Source: Nitrospinales bacterium
GTDB lineage: Bacteria > Nitrospinota_A > UBA7883 > JACRGQ01
Direction: 5' to 3'
Assembly (NCBI GenBank): GCA_023248615.1
Contig: JAHFEI010000080.1
Coordinates: forward strand, 1-8,078
Length of the DNA stretch: 8,078 bases
Shown: positions 6,735 through 8,078 of the stretch, one piece after another
Position numbering within the stretch: position 1 is the first letter of the stretch
How the letters are laid out: every line of letters begins with the position of its first letter
Position numbers and translations under genes: made by a program
The notes under the pieces: model-generated
Database searches by the model: none
Seen by the model: the letters and a program-made list of their open reading frames with translations, nothing else
Told to the model about the DNA's origin: nothing

Positions 6735-6752
6735 CGGGGGATATTCTATCCC
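6735..6752. promoter_or_regulatory. Palindrome immediately upstream of the response regulator start
   Basis: The sequence abutting the ATG contains GGGATA, loop TTC, TATCCC, a short perfect hairpin at about 6738-6752. On the minus strand its centre reads TAGAAT, ending eight bases before the ATG. This is similar in shape to the palindrome before tatC. It could be an operator for autoregulation or a -10 element for a leaderless transcript; both are inference. Confidence 0.3.
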
Positions 6753-6785
6753 GGAAAAAACAGCGATGATATGCCGAAATTTTGG

Positions 6786-6811
6786 GGCGGTGTTTTACGG
6801 ACAAAACCGCC
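6786..6811. terminator. Hairpin between the CBS remnant and the response regulator gene, possible terminator
   Basis: GGCG (6786-6789) plus GTTTT (6792-6796) pair with AAAAC (6803-6807) plus CGCC (6808-6811), with a two-base bulge and the loop ACGGAC. It lies about 55 bases downstream of the CBS stop on the minus strand, where it could have terminated that gene. No clear T-run follows in either direction, so the call is weak. Confidence 0.3.
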
Positions 6812-6865
6812 TATGCCCCTCCCGCCAATCCGGGCCGCCAACCGGCGCCAAACCGCAAAAACCTG

Positions 6866-6985
6866 CTAAAGGTAATTGTCTATTATGTGTTCCGATATCT
6901 CCCGTATGGAAAGCACGGACTTCAGGTCTTTGTTGTCGTCCACCACCACGATGTGGCGGAATTGGTTTGGTTGGACTATTTTTAC
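6866..6985 (-). pseudogene. C-terminal remnant of a CBS-domain protein
   Basis: The minus strand encodes QFRHIVVVDDNKDLKSVL and then SIREISEHIIDNYL before a TAG at 6866-6868. The RHIVVVDD...LKSVLSIREI pattern is the second half of a CBS domain, a regulatory module that usually binds adenosyl ligands and occurs in pairs. Only about 40 codons remain: an in-frame TAG sits upstream at 6986-6988, no start codon is available, and the first half of the domain is absent in all minus frames I read. The break coincides with the change to AT-richer sequence and the start of the cyclase-PPR gene, so the CBS gene was probably cut by an insertion or rearrangement. It was too short to be listed as an ordinary ORF. 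The intergenic stretch 6735-7007 holds no intact gene. Confidence 0.65.
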
Positions 6986-7000
6986 CTAGTCTGATAGGAT
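6971..7000 (+). promoter_or_regulatory. Possible promoter and ribosome binding site of the cyclase-PPR gene
   Basis: TTGGAC (6971-6976) and TAGGAT (6995-7000) are separated by 18 bases and resemble weak sigma-70 -35 and -10 boxes. AGGA at 6996-6999 would also serve as a Shine-Dalgarno eight bases before the ATG at 7008, so the two readings compete. If the -10 is used, transcription would start near 7007. Confidence 0.3.
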
Positions 7001-7007
7001 TACGCCA

Positions 7008-8078
7008 ATGGGGGATGGAAAAATGGAGCCGTCTGGGAAATATCAGCTAGAACAGGAGGGATCGGCTCAGATACTTTGTTTAGTTATAGATATCGTTTCT
7101 TCCGCCACAAAGGCCAAAAAGCGTACCGCTGAGGGGAACCGTAAATTTTACAAGTCCCTTGTTCTTCAAATTTACCCCCATCTCGAGGAACTCGATTTAT
7201 TAGAGGCAAGCGAAACGCTAAAGTTCACGGGAGATGGGTGGATGATAATGTCTGGGGCAAATGAAAATAAGGCGGTGGCTCTTTGCTGTTTAGCGCTCAT
7301 AATGCGGCATAACTTTAAAAGCGAAATGACCAAATTGACGGGGAGGAGTGAGAGCCTTTCCTTGCGAATAACTATTTGCTCAGGACATGACTTCAAACTT
7401 GGCATACCTATCGGTGGAGGTGGGAGCCAGATGGCTGACTGGGTTGGGGATAGCGCAAGGAGGGCGGTACGGCTACAAGATTGCGTTAAAGAAGGGAAGA
7501 ATACCAATAACCATGTTTACATTGACTACGGCGTTAACGACATGGTTAAAAGCTATTTTACATTTGTGCCATCGCCGTTTAGCCTACGTTCCAAAGCCTT
7601 CAAGCGCTTACTTTCCGAAGAGGCGGTTGATGGAGGTAATGCCGTATATCCAGTATTCAAAGTGAAGGGAATCCATAAGAAATCGATTTCCGTAAACAAG
7701 TACTTTGAGTATACACTGGTAACCCTAAAGCGCACGGAAAAGAAAAAAACTTATAAGACCATCTTTGCGAAAGTCAAAAAGGAGGCGTCACCAGACACAG
7801 TCACCTACACTAAACTTATTAAGGGCGCCCCTAATTTTCTCACAGCGCTGGAGCTTTTTAAGGAGATGAAAAAGACGCCGGGAGCGACACCAAATACCGT
7901 CACCTACAACACTCTTATTAATCGCGCCCCTAATTTTCTCACAGCGCATGGTTTTTTCGAGGAGATGAAAAAGACGCCGGGAGCGACACCAAATACCGTC
8001 ACCTACAACACCCTTATTAATGGCGCCCCTGATTTTCCCACAGCGCATGGTTTTTTCGAGGAGATGAAAAAGACGCCG
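7008..8078 (+). CDS. Class III nucleotide cyclase domain fused to PPR-type repeats (3'-partial)
   Basis: This frame is open from 6990 to the right edge; the visible part is 357 codons from ATG 7008 (AGGA eight bases upstream); ATG 7023 is an alternative start. Residues about 20-240 match a class III adenylate/guanylate cyclase homology domain. First metal Asp28 is in LVIDIVSSAT, and KFTGDGW carries Lys72 and second metal Asp76. A strand RITICSG (120-126) is followed by ADWVGDSARRAVRLQ, where Asp144 and Arg155 align with the adenine-specifying Asp and the transition-state Arg. The Asn expected at 151 is Arg. VFKVKGIHKK fits the domain end. After a basic linker, residues 265 onward are tandem 33-residue PPR-like repeats (VTYNTLIN...FFEEMKKTPGATPN). 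No signal peptide or membrane segment is seen, so it is probably cytoplasmic. Product and repeat ligand are unknown; base composition is lower in GC than its neighbours, suggesting transfer. Confidence 0.8.
   Translation, partial: MGDGKMEPSGKYQLEQEGSAQILCLVIDIVSSATKAKKRTAEGNRKFYKSLVLQIYPHLEELDLLEASETLKFTGDGWMIMSGANENKAVALCCLALIMRHNFKSEMTKLTGRSESLSLRITICSGHDFKLGIPIGGGGSQMADWVGDSARRAVRLQDCVKEGKNTNNHVYIDYGVNDMVKSYFTFVPSPFSLRSKAFKRLLSEEAVDGGNAVYPVFKVKGIHKKSISVNKYFEYTLVTLKRTEKKKTYKTIFAKVKKEASPDTVTYTKLIKGAPNFLTALELFKEMKKTPGATPNTVTYNTLINRAPNFLTAHGFFEEMKKTPGATPNTVTYNTLINGAPDFPTAHGFFEEMKKTP
7800..8078 (+). repeat. Tandem 99-bp repeats encoding 33-residue PPR-like units
   Basis: Units begin at 7800, 7899 and 7998, giving an exact 99-base period; the third is cut by the window end. 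Units 2 and 3 differ at only four of 81 shared bases, while unit 1 differs mainly in codons 4-5, 8 and 17-21. Each encodes two short helices in the PPR pattern: VTYxxLI, a short turn, then a second helix ending in F(F/K)EMKKTP, and a final GATPN. A degenerate unit (TYKTIFAKVKKEASPD) may precede unit 1. The high identity implies recent unit duplication or gene conversion, and more units probably lie beyond the edge. Confidence 0.88.

Noticed and set aside
5982..6869. Long plus-strand ORF (295 codons)
   Set aside because: Antisense to the response regulator, whose receiver, AAA+ and HTH motifs are clear; the plus translation shows no family motif.
6589..7050. Plus-strand ORF of 153 codons bridging the response regulator start and the cyclase gene
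   Set aside because: It is antisense to the receiver domain and then to the CBS remnant; there is no coherent protein pattern across it.
7788..8048. Minus-strand ORF with internally repeated peptide
   Set aside because: It is the antisense of the PPR repeat array; its repetition is explained by the 99-base units of the plus-strand gene, which has recognisable domains.
7800..8078. CRISPR-like array
   Set aside because: The period is 99 bases with no unique spacers; identity extends across the whole unit and keeps an open frame, so these are protein repeats.

Overview
The window reads as a stretch of a moderately GC-rich chromosome from a Gram-negative (diderm) bacterium. The support is the C-terminus of an outer-membrane beta-barrel protein, a TonB-type energy transducer, a Tat translocase subunit and an NtrC-type response regulator. 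Two adjacent genes, fhcA-like and fhcD, belong to the methanofuran/tetrahydromethanopterin (H4MPT) C1 pathway. That pathway is shared by methanogenic archaea and a limited set of bacteria (methylotrophic proteobacteria, Planctomycetes, NC10 and some others). I cannot fix the phylum from the sequence.

Layout. Bases 2-112 hold the last codons of a plus-strand outer-membrane protein. Converging on it is a tightly overlapped minus-strand operon, tatC - pyrF - acylphosphatase (1897 down to 185), whose three genes start with GTG, TTG and GTG. A 166-base divergent intergenic region follows; it has a 7-bp-stem palindrome and a widely spaced 10-bp inverted repeat. On the plus strand come a tonB-like gene (2064-3005), a short and divergent fhcA-like amidohydrolase (3028-4269) and fhcD (4260-5162). 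A possible 44-codon ORF and a weak terminator come next. A minus-strand response regulator of the sigma-54 activator architecture (5349-6734) follows; its GAFTGA loop is altered.

The right end looks like a junction. At 6866-6985 the minus strand keeps only the last half of a CBS domain, cut off from any upstream coding sequence. At 7008 a visibly AT-richer plus-strand gene starts and runs off the window. Its visible 357 codons encode a class III nucleotide cyclase homology domain followed by tandem 33-residue pentatricopeptide-like (PPR) repeats, which are nearly identical at DNA level. This cyclase-PPR fusion is the most unusual object here.

How the parts may work together. TatC serves folded-protein export, PyrF serves UMP synthesis, and acylphosphatase is a small housekeeping hydrolase. 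FhcD moves a formyl group between H4MPT and methanofuran, and FhcA-like proteins hydrolyse the formyl-methanofuran to formate. The fhcB and fhcC partners are not in the window. The cyclase-PPR protein could couple a cyclic nucleotide signal to RNA or protein recognition, but that is inference from domain content only.
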